Shown piece by piece: positions 47,561 through 58,000 of a DNA stretch of 58,000 nt. The stretch is from Diphasiastrum complanatum. Its lineage: Eukaryota; Streptophyta; Lycopodiopsida; Lycopodiales; Lycopodiaceae. Under the pieces are notes generated by a model. That model was not told where the DNA came from. It was given only the letters and a program-made list of their open reading frames with translations, and searched no databases. Both the position numbers and the translations under genes were made by a program. Location of the stretch: contig CM055100.1 in assembly GCA_029204225.1 (NCBI GenBank), positions 33,201,645 to 33,259,644 of the forward strand, written 5' to 3'. Each line of letters opens with the position of its first letter. The first letter of the stretch is position 1.

Positions 47561-49080
47561 CAAGAATAAAGGCCTTGCTAATCGCCAATGAGTTGTGGGA
47601 TGTTGTCACAAGTACAGAAGAGAAGCTTGAAGATGACAGAACTGACTCAAAATGAAAGTCAAAGGATGGTAAAGCTTTTGCGCTTATTATTCTCAATATA
47701 GCAAATACTTAAATTGGCCACATATCTATAGTTAAAACTTTGAAACAAGCATGGGACATCCTAGGCTAACTATATAATGTGAAGGAGGACATAACTTCTA
47801 AGATATATGTACAAAAAAAATTCTTCACTCTCAAGATGTCAAATGATGATTCAATTCAGAATCACGTTAACCAGTTTAAGAATCTCTTGCAACAGATGGT
47901 CGTTGTCGGATCAGTCATAAATGATCAAGACGCAATCATGACATTGCTTTCAAGCTTGCCCTCTACATATGAGAACTGGGTGATGATCATATCGACACAC
48001 TCAGATTTGACTCTTACCAGAGTTATCACTATGTTGCTGCAGGAAGATTATTGAAGAAGTCAAGATGCGTCCTCGACTTCATCATCTCAAGTTCTATATG
48101 TCAACAAAGGCTCAAAACGACAGAAGCAAAAAAAGCTCTAAGCAGTCCACATCAAATTAGAAACCGACTCAAAGTCAAGAACAACTATCAAATCCACAAT
48201 CAAAGTAGAAGATGTTCTATAAGTATTGCAAGCACTCTAATCACTTATGATGAAAAAGGTAAGCAAGATTTTGGTGGTACAAATTATGCTTTCCGAACAT
48301 CTTTTGATGAACCTACATGTGTAGATGAAGCAAGACAAAATGAGGAGTGGATCCAAACAATGGATCTTGAATATCAAGCTCTTATGAAGAATGACACATG
48401 GAGATTGGTGGAATTTCCAAAGGACAAGAAGGCTATTGGATGCAAGTGGATCTTCAAAGTGAAGACAAATCAAGATGGATCAGTCAAAAAGTACAAAGCA
48501 AGGTTTGTGGAAAAGGATATGCAAAAGAGTATGGAATTGACTATGATGAGAACTTTGCACCTGTGGCAAAGATGGTAAACATTTGGGTCATCATATCTCT
48601 TGCAACACTTCTTGGATGAGATCTATGGCAATTGGATATCGCAAATGCATTCTTGAATGGTGATCTCGAGGAGGAGGTGTATATGGAGCAACCCAAGGGC
48701 TACATTTCACATGGCAAGCCTAATCATGTGTGTTTTCTAAGTATGGTCTTAAGCAAGAACCAAGGAGTTGGTATGCTAAGCTTAACACTTTTTTACTTTC
48801 TCAAAACTTCAAGATGAGTAAGTATGATCATTCACTTTACTATAGATTTGTTGGAAATCATGTTACCATTCTTCTAATCTATGTGGATAATATCATTTTA
48901 AGTGGAGGAAACAATCAAGATATTGATGATATCAAGATGGCACTAAAAAAGAAGTTTGATGTACATGATCTTGGGTTTTTGCATTATATCTTTTGGATCT
49001 TCAGCATCCTTCCAGCTATGGCTCCAACTAGTACGAGTTATGGCTTCTCCCAACTAACCCTCACTAAGGCTATTTCTAGC
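47561..49080 (+). pseudogene. Internally deleted copia element (gag joined to RT)
   Basis: Gag (47779-48054) reads KKFFTLKMSNDDSIQNHVNQ and LLSSLPSTYENWVMIISTH. Near 48150-48240 it passes directly into the RT linker (TYDEKGKQDFGGTNYAFRTS), so protease and integrase are deleted. RT blocks are [80 protein letters not shown] and LIYVDNIILSGG. The catalytic YVDD has become YVDN. TGA at 48618 replaces Trp (G-W-DLW). There are three frame shifts, and no LTR is recognised. Confidence 0.85.
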
Positions 49081-50790
49081 TAGCATGGATATGGCTCACG
49101 CAAATGATTCAACGGATGATGTACATGAGCTTAGTATTTCTTGAGACATGATGTGAATGCCACACAAGGGGTTACTAAATGGCAGTGAGATGAAGATGGA
49201 GTGGGTGTGATAGAGGGTGTTGAAATCTTGGCAGTGGTGAAGGTGGATATATGGAAGTGGCTAGATGGATTAAAATTTCGTTACTCATTATTGTCTTTTG
49301 AAGCACTTTTGGTAGCAGAGGTTTCCCATTTGACGTTTCTTGTAGTTGTTTGAATTCTTTACAGAGTTCAAGAACTCTTCAAGTGGTCGCGAATGTATAG
49401 AGGCATGTATGGCCTTGTGTTTTTTTTTTTTTTTGAATGAACGTGTCATATTGTTTTTTTTGAGAGAAAAATAGGCTTGTTATCATTGTTGAGAACCTCT
49501 AACATCCTTGAGTTTGTTGCTTCAAGTGCCGCGAACTTTATCAATGGTGTGCTGCAGATGTCGTAGATTTGTCTACTTCACGAAGTACTGTAGTTGACAA
49601 ACTAGAGCAGTGCAGATTGATCCATCGGGGAGGAATGAAGACTTGAGACAAGGAGGGGAGAAGTGAGATGAAGTTGCAAGATGTAGTATATGGTGGAACA
49701 TGAGAGAATGAATGGATGGAAAAAAGGAATGAGATGGGTCTTGTGTGGATTTGCATATCTGTCCATAATATAACCAATGCTCTTTGTACAATTCTCCACG
49801 GAATCATCATTGCTCATCTTTGAAAGCTTTGTCATTGAGGTTGTGCGCTCATAGCTTCTTCAGTTTACGTAGGCCTATGGGATGTCGCTCACTTATGAAT
49901 TGTGCTTTTTGTGGCCTCTGCAGATGATTGAATGGATGATGTATACCAGCGGTATGGGCGACCAGTACTCAATGTACAGTTTTCCACTGAAGCATTGTTG
50001 TTGGCATTGGTAGGACCACTGGTCATCTACGTCGATTTGCACATAGTGTTTTCCTTTGATTTGACTTGAGAGCCCTTCACTGGTACAAGCTGTCACTTTA
50101 TTGATGATTTGATGGCCAGGGTGAGGCAATTCGAAAAGCGTGGATATTGCAGCGCATACGTAAAACCAACTGCTTATTGATAATGGCAGTGGTGGTGTTG
50201 TCGCAAATATTCCAGCTTGTTGGGAAGATGGATCTTTTGCTAGATCATGGTTGCAGTCTGATAAGGTGTTCCTTTTGTTGCCAAACTGATCATTTGTTGT
50301 TGAAGTCCTTGACTGCTCTTTTTGTTCATATTGAAAGTTGTTGAAATCATTGGTAAAGATGTAGAAATATATCCCAATGAAAATTCATGTGATATTGCGG
50401 TAGAATAAAACTGATGATGAAATATCACCTATAGTGCTGCTGCAAAAGAAAACACACCAAACCATACGACAATAAAACAAACAAACAAGTAGCAACAAAC
50501 GACATAGTTGACAGGACAAAAGTTGAAATAAGAGAAAAAATGAAAAATTGTAGCAGATAACCCTATAGAAGGATTTGCATGACACTCTTAGACCAAACTC
50601 TTGCAATCTAGTATCAAACGTGGCACGAGGCCGTAGCTACAATGTTACAAAAGAAAAAACAAAGTCATAACGTGTAACATTTACGTAGCATTCAATAAGA
50701 CAATTATGTCTTAGATTACTTTCACTCAGATAAAACATAAGGTTTACCATCTAGACACAAAACTCATGATTCATCGGGCGGTAGCTCAAA
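49081..50790. other. Unassigned, gene-poor DNA
   Basis: No frame on either strand is recognisable. Open frames of 60-90 codons on the minus strand lack conserved motifs. A poly-T run lies at 49420-49433. Confidence 0.45.
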
Positions 50791-51572
50791 ATTTGGCTCC
50801 AGGGTATGATGTCAATTGCTTGGTCATAGAGACGTAATGAAGACAGAGACATAATGAAGACACAGATCTGAGGTGGTACATTCTCGGTCTTATCTATGAA
50901 TGATATTTGAGATAGACCTTACGTGATTGCTAGATATGATGTAACTGTATTTGGATCAGAAGCAACTATGTATCCGTGGATGACAAAAGAATCAATAAGA
51001 CTAGACGAGCCTAGACACATCTAATACTACTAATTTTAGTAAGGTGTAAATAGATCAACTTGATGAGCAGGCACATTGGTATCTTTTATATAGGACATCG
51101 TTGGGTCTATGTAGTTGGAATCAACTTGTGTGATAGACGATGTAGTAGTATGTTGACTCTCTACAAAAGACTGTTGTGTTGGATGGGGAGCGATCGGTCG
51201 TGGATAAGAAGACTCTGGTTGAGAATGTTAAAGTGGTATAGAATGGTTCATAGAACCAGAGGATCGAGGTTGATGAAAAACTGGGCCTATTGGCCTTGGT
51301 TGGCCTATGTTGATGAGGAGCTGAGGCCATCGTGAGTGTAGTCCACATGATTGTGTCTGACTTTTCACTATTCACATACCATTCCTTTGTGCCACCAAGT
51401 AGGATCATGAGGAATAGTCTGAGCTTTTCAGAAGTATCACCGTAGAACGTACAAGTATTTTCGAAGTCTTAAAAAAATCGTACGGTGTTGGTTTCTCCAT
51501 CATATTTGGTGCATCAATCCGTGGAATTCTCCTGTCCACTTTGGGAGGAGGCTGATCTGACTTCTCACTCAT
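50791..51572 (-). pseudogene. Gypsy gag fragment
   Basis: From ATG at 51572 the minus strand reads MSEKSDQPPPKVDRRIPRID, then APNMMEKPTPYDFF. After a shift comes LRLFLMILLGGTKEWYVNSE, the Retrotrans_gag pattern L-x-L-F-x-x-x-L-x-x-x-A-x-x-W-(Y/F). Further frames are shifted. It is a degraded N-terminal gag of a gypsy element distinct from the two at 22-31 kb. Confidence 0.6.
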
Positions 51573-52519
51573 GGTGCTCTAGCAGAAAATCAATGTACTT
51601 AGGTGATGGATGGTGGATGATGAGTGTGATATCCTATTCTTGCATATCTATGGCTCTCTACTAGGTTATATCCAAGACTATCTCTATTGAATATACCTTA
51701 AGGCTTCTCCCAACTAGACGAGGTAGGAATAGGTGACCAAGCTGTTGATAATAATTGTGAATATGTACAGGCCTAAGTATAAAGATATCTCATTAGTTCA
51801 CTTTTGGCGGTGACAGATCTCATTTTCATGCTTGGATTGATGATGCTAAGTTTTCAAATTTTGATCTTTCGAGTGGTACTTGGGTATGACTCTGCTAGTT
51901 TTAGCTCTGGAGAATTTGCACATAAGGTAAGAGGTATGCACAAAGGCCAACCTTGTCAAAAATAGATTGTGCATGTACCGTGCGAGTTCTATTTGAGGAA
52001 AGATCAAGAATTTGTACTGTAAGATAATTTGGAGGAGGTTGCTATGTTTTCTCACCTTCTTTGGACTTTCTTGATATTTCTAGAGCCTCTGGTCCTTAGG
52101 GCAAAAGTACCTCCAACTTATTCGCACAAGCCCTTTTTGATAATTTTAAGAGGGCCTTTTTCGAATTCTTGGTCAAGAGATGTAAGTAGAGTATTCATGC
52201 AGGTGTTAAAGTTTTTGCTAGAGTCGTTTAGAGATGTTTTACCTCTATGCGAATACTTACCATGATGAAATATGCAAACATACCTATTTTTGCTCTATAT
52301 CTTACCACTGGTGATAGAGAATGATTCACACTCCTGCAAAAAGTGTAAAACAGGTCTATGAGTAGATATTTTTGAGTCGTACAAATGGTAGTTAGACAAA
52401 AAATCACAGTGGCAAGTGCTACCCTCGATTTTGGTAGAGAGGTGTTCAAGAGTTGAAAAATAGAGTATTCGCACAATCCTAAATCATGGATCTTAGGATG
52501 GGTAGAAACTATTTTGGCC
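51573..52519. other. Unassigned DNA, possibly gypsy LTR or leader
   Basis: It lies between gypsy gag and gypsy integrase remnants. Nothing directly recognisable. Confidence 0.35.
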
Positions 52520-52680
52520 CTCTCACAGGTCTAAAGAATGTGAAAAACATCTCATAATGACTCGCACAGGTCAGAAGAAGGTGAAAAATACCTTGAAATG
52601 ACTCGCACAGGTCAGAAGGAGGTAAAAACCATCTCAAAATGACTCGCACAACAGACTTCTGAGGGTTTAGGAACTCGCAC
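52520..52680. repeat. 41-bp tandem repeat, about four copies
   Basis: CTCGCACAGGTCAGAAGGAG followed by GTGAAAAACATCTCAAAATGA starts at about 52520, 52561, 52602 and 52643, with small differences. The last unit is partial. Confidence 0.92.
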
Positions 52681-52754
52681 AATCAAATTTCAGTAAAATT
52701 GAAGGTAATTGATCAAAACCTGGTTGGGCGAATGGAAAGCTCTTAATCCAAAGG

Positions 52755-52946
52755 CACCTACCTTTATTTAAGGGTACCCCTTACTCAAGGATGACACACC
52801 ATTCAGCTCCTAGCTTATATGCGACCTTGTTAATTAATTCGATAACCTTAAAAGGACCACAAGTTGCAGCAACCTCTATAGTGAAGGAGATTATTCGGCT
52901 TATAGGATCTGAATTTTTATTAGATCAAACCAACTATATTCCAATG
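52755..52946 (-). pseudogene. Gypsy integrase C-terminal fragment
   Basis: The minus strand reads ATCGPFKVIELINKVAYKLG, matching the G-P-(F/Y)-x-V-x-x-(R/K)-I-x-x-x-A-Y-x-L motif at the end of gypsy integrases. The LTR element at 52947 interrupts it. Confidence 0.65.
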
Positions 52947-53792
52947 TGTTAAAATTGGCAAAAGCTAACTTGATCATATCTTGTGAATACCATTATGAGT
53001 AGTACATATCATCATAATACATGTGTGGAGCCTGTTCCCAAGTGTGAAATAAATGCATTTATCATTTAGATGAGTCAAACAGGTTGTACATACCATTTCA
53101 TTTGAGATCTAGTGGCTAAAATGGCCAAAATCTAGTTTTCTAGCTATATGTCACTTGGCATCATTTTATTGGTAGGAAAAGCTATTTCACATGGATAGGA
53201 GTGATCTCACACGTGCCAAGGACTGCTCATATGTGTGAAAACATCAGTAGTAGGTGAGATCCAACTTGTAGTAGATATTTGTGCAAGTCCCTATAAATTA
53301 GAAAAATTGCCTAAAATCAAGGGAGGTGGCTATAAGTTAGGAAACTTGGTCCATGTGCCATATTGATGATTATTGGTGGATCCTTTGATGAGCAGGCACG
53401 CTCACATGTGCCAAATCGGCTGATTAAGCATCAGCTCTTGTGTATATATGGTGGCTCATTTGGCCATTATTGACATGGAAGCTAAATCTTGGTTTTAGAG
53501 CAATTCTAGTGTTTTCTCTCTATTTGTCTTGTGTTTTTATGCATTGATTGGGTTCTAAGCTTAGTATACTTTATTCTCAGACTACTGTCTGTACTCTGAC
53601 ATCTTTTCACACGTGTGAAATTAGCAAGTACAAGTTTTGATCAATAATGATTGTTCTTGTTAGATTTATTCATCTAGATTTGATCTAAATGCTATCTAAT
53701 CTTGTGTAGATTGATAGGACTAATCTAACATCCAATCACACTTGTGGATCTAATTCAGATCTATTCTTGGTCCATTTTGCTGTACTTTGACA
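52947..53792 (+). mobile_element. 5' LTR of non-autonomous element
   Basis: It starts TGTTAAAATTGGCAAAAGCT and ends TTTGACA at the PBS, 846 bp. Its first 400 bp repeat at 57600-58000 with about 2-3 percent differences. It contains ACATGTGTGGAGCCTGTTCC (53021) and CACACGTGTGAAATT (53608). Confidence 0.92.
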
Positions 53793-53805
53793 TGGTATCA
53801 GAGCC
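53793..53805 (+). other. Primer-binding site
   Basis: TGGTATCAGAGCC follows the LTR end directly; plant initiator-Met tRNA type. Confidence 0.93.
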
Positions 53806-55509
53806 AAATACAAGTGCATTTAAGGCATTGATCTAAACTATACCCAAATTGGCAGGTTTTTGGAAACAAGCTAATATTGAGGTAGCGAGGTTGAATGGAT
53901 AGCTAGAACCATCATATTTGTACCAAATCTTGCTGTGGTATGCAAGTGTACTTTACAAACGTGTGGGGCCATACAAGACCTATTTTGGATAGTAAAATTC
54001 AGTTTGGTGCATTTTGAGCTTCATACACCCAATTTTGAGTCAATATAGTGCATTTTTCAAGCTTTCACTTGCATTGTTTCTATTCCATTGATTTGTTCTT
54101 AGTTTAGATCAATCATATAGATGGATTAAAGCTTGTTTACAGTACATTGAAGTTGATTCTCTTATTTTTTTAGTGTACATTGAAGTTGAGAGAGAAAGAG
54201 TGCTATAAACCAAAGATTAAGGAGTGATTTGCAAGGGGAGAGATTGAAATCCATTATACCTTCATTCTAGATCTGTTCAAGAGTGAAAGGGCTGAGTCTA
54301 GAAGCATCTAAATGCTAGTAGACACTCTTGGATCAGTCCTCCAAGTGAAATCTTAGTGAATTTCTAAAGCACAAACACTCATAAAGGCAAAATCTACCAA
54401 TACAAGGTGATAAGAATTGTTGGCAAGTACTAGGAGAAAAGTTTGAGATCCAAGTCACATTGTCCACCCCTACTCAAGTGTGTGAGTGTGTTTTGACTTT
54501 AATTAAAGTCATAAATGTGAGTGAGGCATATGTGTTGTGGTTGATCCAAAATTTTCAAGAGATCCTTCCTTTGTAGAGGGCAAGAACTAGTAGCTCAATT
54601 CTTGACTTTGGTGGAAAAATTGTCTTATTCATTGTGATCAAATCTTGCTAAGTGGAATTAGCTCTTTGTAACACATATCTTAGTGAGGGAGAAGCATCAC
54701 ATTTCTGAAAATTTGAATTTCATTCCAACTCTATAGAGGTAGAGTCATTGGTACTTGGTGGAGTCCAATAGGGGTGAAAGAATTCAATTTTTTGAGAAAA
54801 ACTTTGACATTATATGTATGAAACTCAAATAAGTTATATTCAACTTTCTTTGTGAGAGTGTGAGGGTCAAGTTGTGATCCCATTGGAAGTCTAGAACAGG
54901 GATGAGCCATATTTGAGTGTTCATACATGATTGGGATCTTTGTGAATCTCTAGATGTCAAATTTTTAAGCTTGGTGAAAAAATATTGACATAGATTGTTA
55001 TCAAACCATTTCATGTCCATTCCAAATCTCAAGAGTGGGATTCTTTGGGTCAAGAGATATTCCAAAAGGGGTGATTGGATCTGATCTTTGTGTGTTTGAA
55101 TCAATTATACATGTCAAGTTTTTGTGATCTAGTGTAGATCCTTTTTTTTGTGAAAATTAGTGGTTTAATTTGTTGTCAAATCAAATCAAATTCAATCCAA
55201 GTCTCAAGAGTGAGATTATTTGGGTCAAGAGTGAGTCCAAAAAAAGTGACTAAGTTTTTTTTTCAAGTATTTGAAATGAAACCCATACTTTGTTCAAGAA
55301 TCTCAAAAGTTGAGTGAACTAGTCAAGAGAAAAGAAAAATCTAGGTATCAAATCTTTTCAAATCCATTCCAACTCTCAAGAGGAAGAGTCATTGGTATTT
55401 GTTGAGTCCAATAGGGGTGTTTGGATCTGATTTTTGTGATTTGATAGAGTGCTTTTGTCTTAGTGATCAAAGCAAAGATTAGTTTCCAATTGACTAAGTT
55501 GAAAGAGAT
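53806..55509 (+). other. Long leader with diverged tandem repeats
   Basis: No coding frame. A phrase of the form TCCAACTCTCAAGAGGAAGAG, then TCATTGGTATTTG(T)TGAGTCC and AATAGGGGTG recurs near 54722, 55016, 55194 and 55368. The last spacings are about 175 bp. The start (to about 54100) also matches the inverted leader at 33856-34499. Confidence 0.65.
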
Positions 55510-56718
55510 ATGATTCAAAATTTGTGGTTTAGATCTTGTGTAGATCCTTCTAGATTGTTGAGTGTGTTCAAATCTAGTTTCTTGAGAGTCACAAATTACA
55601 TTTTGAAAAGTCATATCAATAGGTTTTACTTCCTCATCATGGCATCAATAGGTGGCAACCTATTGGAGGCAAGTAAGGATCCTAAATGCAACCTTTGTGG
55701 CAAGAGAGGTCATTTTGTCTCAAGATGCTACAAAATGAAGACCAATCCATCCAAGGAGAACCAAAGCAAGGGGGCCGAGGTGAAGGATGGAGCTTCAATT
55801 TCAAAGTGCAAAGGAAAGAAGGACAAATCCAAGGAAAGGTGTTTTCTTTGTGGAAAGATGCATGAGGCTTGGAGCCTCACAAGGACTTACAAGATTTGTC
55901 TTCAAAAGTCCATCATCACACATTTCAAACCTTTTGAAGTTTTGCATTTGGAAGTGAATTTTTTGGTCCAAGATGCAAAGATAAATGTCACTTTCATTAA
56001 TGTCACTTGGATTTATTTCATGTCCTTGGAAAGCATTTTGCTTAGAACTTTGGAAAAGCTCAAATTCATTATTATGATCCAAGAGAAACCAAGAAAGATT
56101 AAGGAGGAGCAATCACAAAATGAAAATAGTTCCATTTATGCTCTCATGACATCTTATGAAGAACTATTTTGCTTTGAAGAAATTTTTGTATCTCAAAGGT
56201 GGATTAAGGCAATACTAGTTGAGTGTGATGCCTTAATAGATAGCAAAGCATGTTTTCCTTGTAAACTTACATTGAATATGAAGTCAAGGAAATGGAAATG
56301 TCTTCATCATGTATTTTTTGTTGGTTTCAATAAGATCATGAATGATGTGTTCATTCATAATGTTGAAGATTGTAAATTTTCAATTTTAAAGGCAAGCTGT
56401 AAACTTCTTATGAGAATAAGTGAAGCATCCAAAGTGGACACTTATATCCATAAGCAAGTAGTTAGCCTTATTGAGATGGAAATACTTCTTGATTTCAATA
56501 TTAGAAAAATCATGCCAAGTTGTGGTGATTTTTGGACTTATGTTTCTAGCACAAGTAATGTTGATGACCATATGAGGTGCACATTATATGATCATGTTTG
56601 TTGTGATCATTTTGAGACATGGAGGTCTTGGATTTTTATCAAGAAGGTGATCTTGAGGAGTCATCTCGAGGTTCAAGTGTGCCAAGGATTGAGGAGGAGA
56701 GTCCTTCTCAAGTTATGA
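55510..56718 (+). CDS. Gag-like zinc-knuckle protein of non-autonomous LTR element
   Basis: A 402-codon open frame from ATG 55510; the in-frame ATG at 55639 (MASIGGNLLEASKDPKC) is a more usual start. One intact CCHC knuckle, CNLCGKRGHFVSRC, and a second incomplete one (CFLCGKMHEAW, no His-x4-Cys) are present. The normal Gag body before the knuckle is absent. Farther on, SYEELFCFEEIFVSQRWIKA and ILVECDAL resemble the copia RT opening (W-x-x-A-M-x-E-E-x-x-A-L). The sequence then leaves RT and continues with DCKFSILKASCKLLMRISEA and YIHKQVVSLIEM. No protease, integrase or RT catalytic box is present, so mobility would need a helper. The frame has no stop over 1.2 kb. Confidence 0.6.
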   Translation: MIQNLWFRSCVDPSRLLSVFKSSFLRVTNYILKSHINRFYFLIMASIGGNLLEASKDPKCNLCGKRGHFVSRCYKMKTNPSKENQSKGAEVKDGASISKCKGKKDKSKERCFLCGKMHEAWSLTRTYKICLQKSIITHFKPFEVLHLEVNFLVQDAKINVTFINVTWIYFMSLESILLRTLEKLKFIIMIQEKPRKIKEEQSQNENSSIYALMTSYEELFCFEEIFVSQRWIKAILVECDALIDSKACFPCKLTLNMKSRKWKCLHHVFFVGFNKIMNDVFIHNVEDCKFSILKASCKLLMRISEASKVDTYIHKQVVSLIEMEILLDFNIRKIMPSCGDFWTYVSSTSNVDDHMRCTLYDHVCCDHFETWRSWIFIKKVILRSHLEVQVCQGLRRRVLLKL

Positions 56719-56741
56719 TTCCAAGAAGAATATAAAGAGAC

Positions 56742-57466
56742 ATGGTTGAGCTCATATGGCTCACATTTCAAGGGCAAGAGGAGCACATCTCAAGTAGTAT
56801 ACATTTCATTCTTGCTTCTCTTATGTCATTTGGTGAATCAATTTGCTTTAGTGAGACTTTTGCATTTCAAAGTTGGAGTAAAGCAATACTAGTTGAGTAT
56901 GGTGTCTCTCTTGACAACATAGTTGATGTTCTTAGTGATATGAAATTGATTTTAGATCAATTAGAATCAAATGGTCATTTCATCAAATGTATGCTCTTGA
57001 GTCTTGCAAGAGCATGAGTGAGTTGTCCACTCATAGTGTGAAAAATTGTCTTTTTTCATGTATTGAGGCAAATTGTAAACTCTTTATGAGAGAAATTGAA
57101 TCATACTCTAAGGAAACTTATCTCCATAATGAAGTATCTAGCCTCATTAGATCTGAGATTAGCATAGTAACCAAGCATGAAGATATGATACAAACTCTTT
57201 GTTATTATAGCGTGCATAGTCTTGCCAATGTTGATGAGCCTAATCCTCGAGATCTTGGGATGTTGGATCTTTGTGATCCTCATGAATCAAGAAGGACTCT
57301 TTATTTTATCATGGAGTTGCAGCTATTTTCAAGGAGGAGGAGCTTTTGGATCAACCATATGCTTCAAGGATGGAACAAATCAATGAAAGAGGTGCTAGGA
57401 TGGTGCAAAGCTCTCAAGTTCATCAAAAAAGTCAACATCAAAGAGGCACTATCATGGATATGGTGA
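56742..57466 (+). pseudogene. Second, diverged copy of the C-terminal module
   Basis: Two overlapping frames (56742-57017, 56987-57466). SLMSFGESICFSETFAFQSW and SKAILVEYGVSLD parallel ALMTSYEELFCFEEIFVSQRW / IKAILVECDALID of the preceding frame. CLFSCIEANCKLFMREIE and YLHNEVSSLIRSEISI parallel its CKFSILKASCKLLMRISE / YIHKQVVSLIEMEI. The gene therefore carries a duplicated module of about 130 codons. A linker in a third frame between them (EGDLEESSRGSSVPRIEEES, 56640-56700) is typical of the copia integrase-RT boundary. Confidence 0.6.
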
Positions 57467-57599
57467 TTTCGGATCGACATCAAGTTCATTGGCTGATCTT
57501 CACACCTTTGAACCAGCAAGGATCCATATTAGAAGACCAATTTAGCCCATGGAGTCAATCTCAATATCATCATGTTTTTATCAAGTTAGTTTTGAGGAG

Positions 57600-58000
57600 T
57601 GTTAAAATTGGCAAAAGCTAACTTGATCATATCTTGTGAATACCATTATGAGTAGTACATATCATCATAAGACATGTGTGGAGCCTGTTCCAACGTGTGA
57701 AATAAATGCATTTATCATTTAGATGAGTCATATAGGTTGTACATACCATTTCATTTGAGATCTAGTGGCTAAAATGGCCAAAATCTAGTTTTTTAGCTAT
57801 ATGCCACTTGGCATCATTTTATTGGTAGGAAAAGCTATTTCACATGGATAGGAGTGATCTCACAAGTGCCAAGGACTGCTCACATGTGTGAAAACATTAG
57901 TAGTAGGTGAGATCCAACTAGTAGTAGATATTTGTGCAAGTCCCTATAAATTAGGAAAATTGCCTAAAATCAAGGGAGGTGGCTATAAGTTAGGAAACTT
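57600..58000 (+). mobile_element. 3' LTR of non-autonomous element (cut by window end)
   Basis: TGTTAAAATTGGCAAAAGCT follows the purine tract TTTTGAGGAG and matches 52947-53347. The right part lies beyond the window. Confidence 0.92.

Noticed and set aside
49541-50606. Several minus-strand frames of 60-90 codons as a possible host gene
   Set aside because: No conserved motif, no consistent splice pattern and no homology that I can recognise.

Overview
This window is nuclear DNA of a land plant with a large, repeat-rich genome. Almost everything in it is decayed Ty1/copia and Ty3/gypsy retrotransposon sequence, with CACTA-type DNA transposon debris, plant-style PBS sites (TGGTATCAGAGC), very long GA/CT microsatellites and small GT..AG introns. 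I cannot assign a species. No tRNA, rRNA or housekeeping gene is visible.

Layout. 0-3.7 kb: three copies of a CACTA transposase tail (DUF4216-like) and an element terminus with a hairpin. 3.7-9.2 kb: a palindrome block, three copia fragments and CA microsatellites. 9.2-13.4 kb: about 1.1 kb of GA/CT repeats in several arrays, with a recurring GC-rich end motif. 13.4-16.2 kb: a zinc-finger (WRKY-GCM1-like) gene remnant facing a ParB-like gene remnant tail to tail. 16.2-21.9 kb: a nearly complete copia element in a tandem LTR arrangement. 22-30.8 kb (minus strand): two gypsy copies around a copia gag with its LTR. 31-38.8 kb: a copia element with both LTRs and a scrambled interior, then another 3' end. 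38.9-43.5 kb: inverted repeats, a second element terminus, a tandem 443-bp duplication, and the one convincing non-transposon gene. 43.5-47.3 kb: a DNA methyltransferase-like remnant with introns and a 28-bp palindrome. 47.5-52.9 kb: copia and gypsy remnants. 52.9-58 kb: a non-autonomous LTR element with duplicated internal modules.

Two loci stand out. First, the gene at 42259-42918 encodes a secreted precursor with repeated PSAPSTPGN / SGPSTPGN units about 28 residues apart. They resemble CEP, IDA and CLE peptide cores but fit none of these families exactly. A TAA splits the open frame, so five units lie before the stop and two after it. Second, bacterial-type DNA-modification modules occur as intron-containing remnants: a ParB/sulfiredoxin-fold protein (14.7-16.2 kb) and an N4/N6 DNA methyltransferase motif I (45.3-45.5 kb). 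They may be pieces of one eukaryotic transposon family. Many stop codons in the copia genes are C-to-T or G-to-A changes of Gln and Trp codons, as expected when methylated DNA decays.
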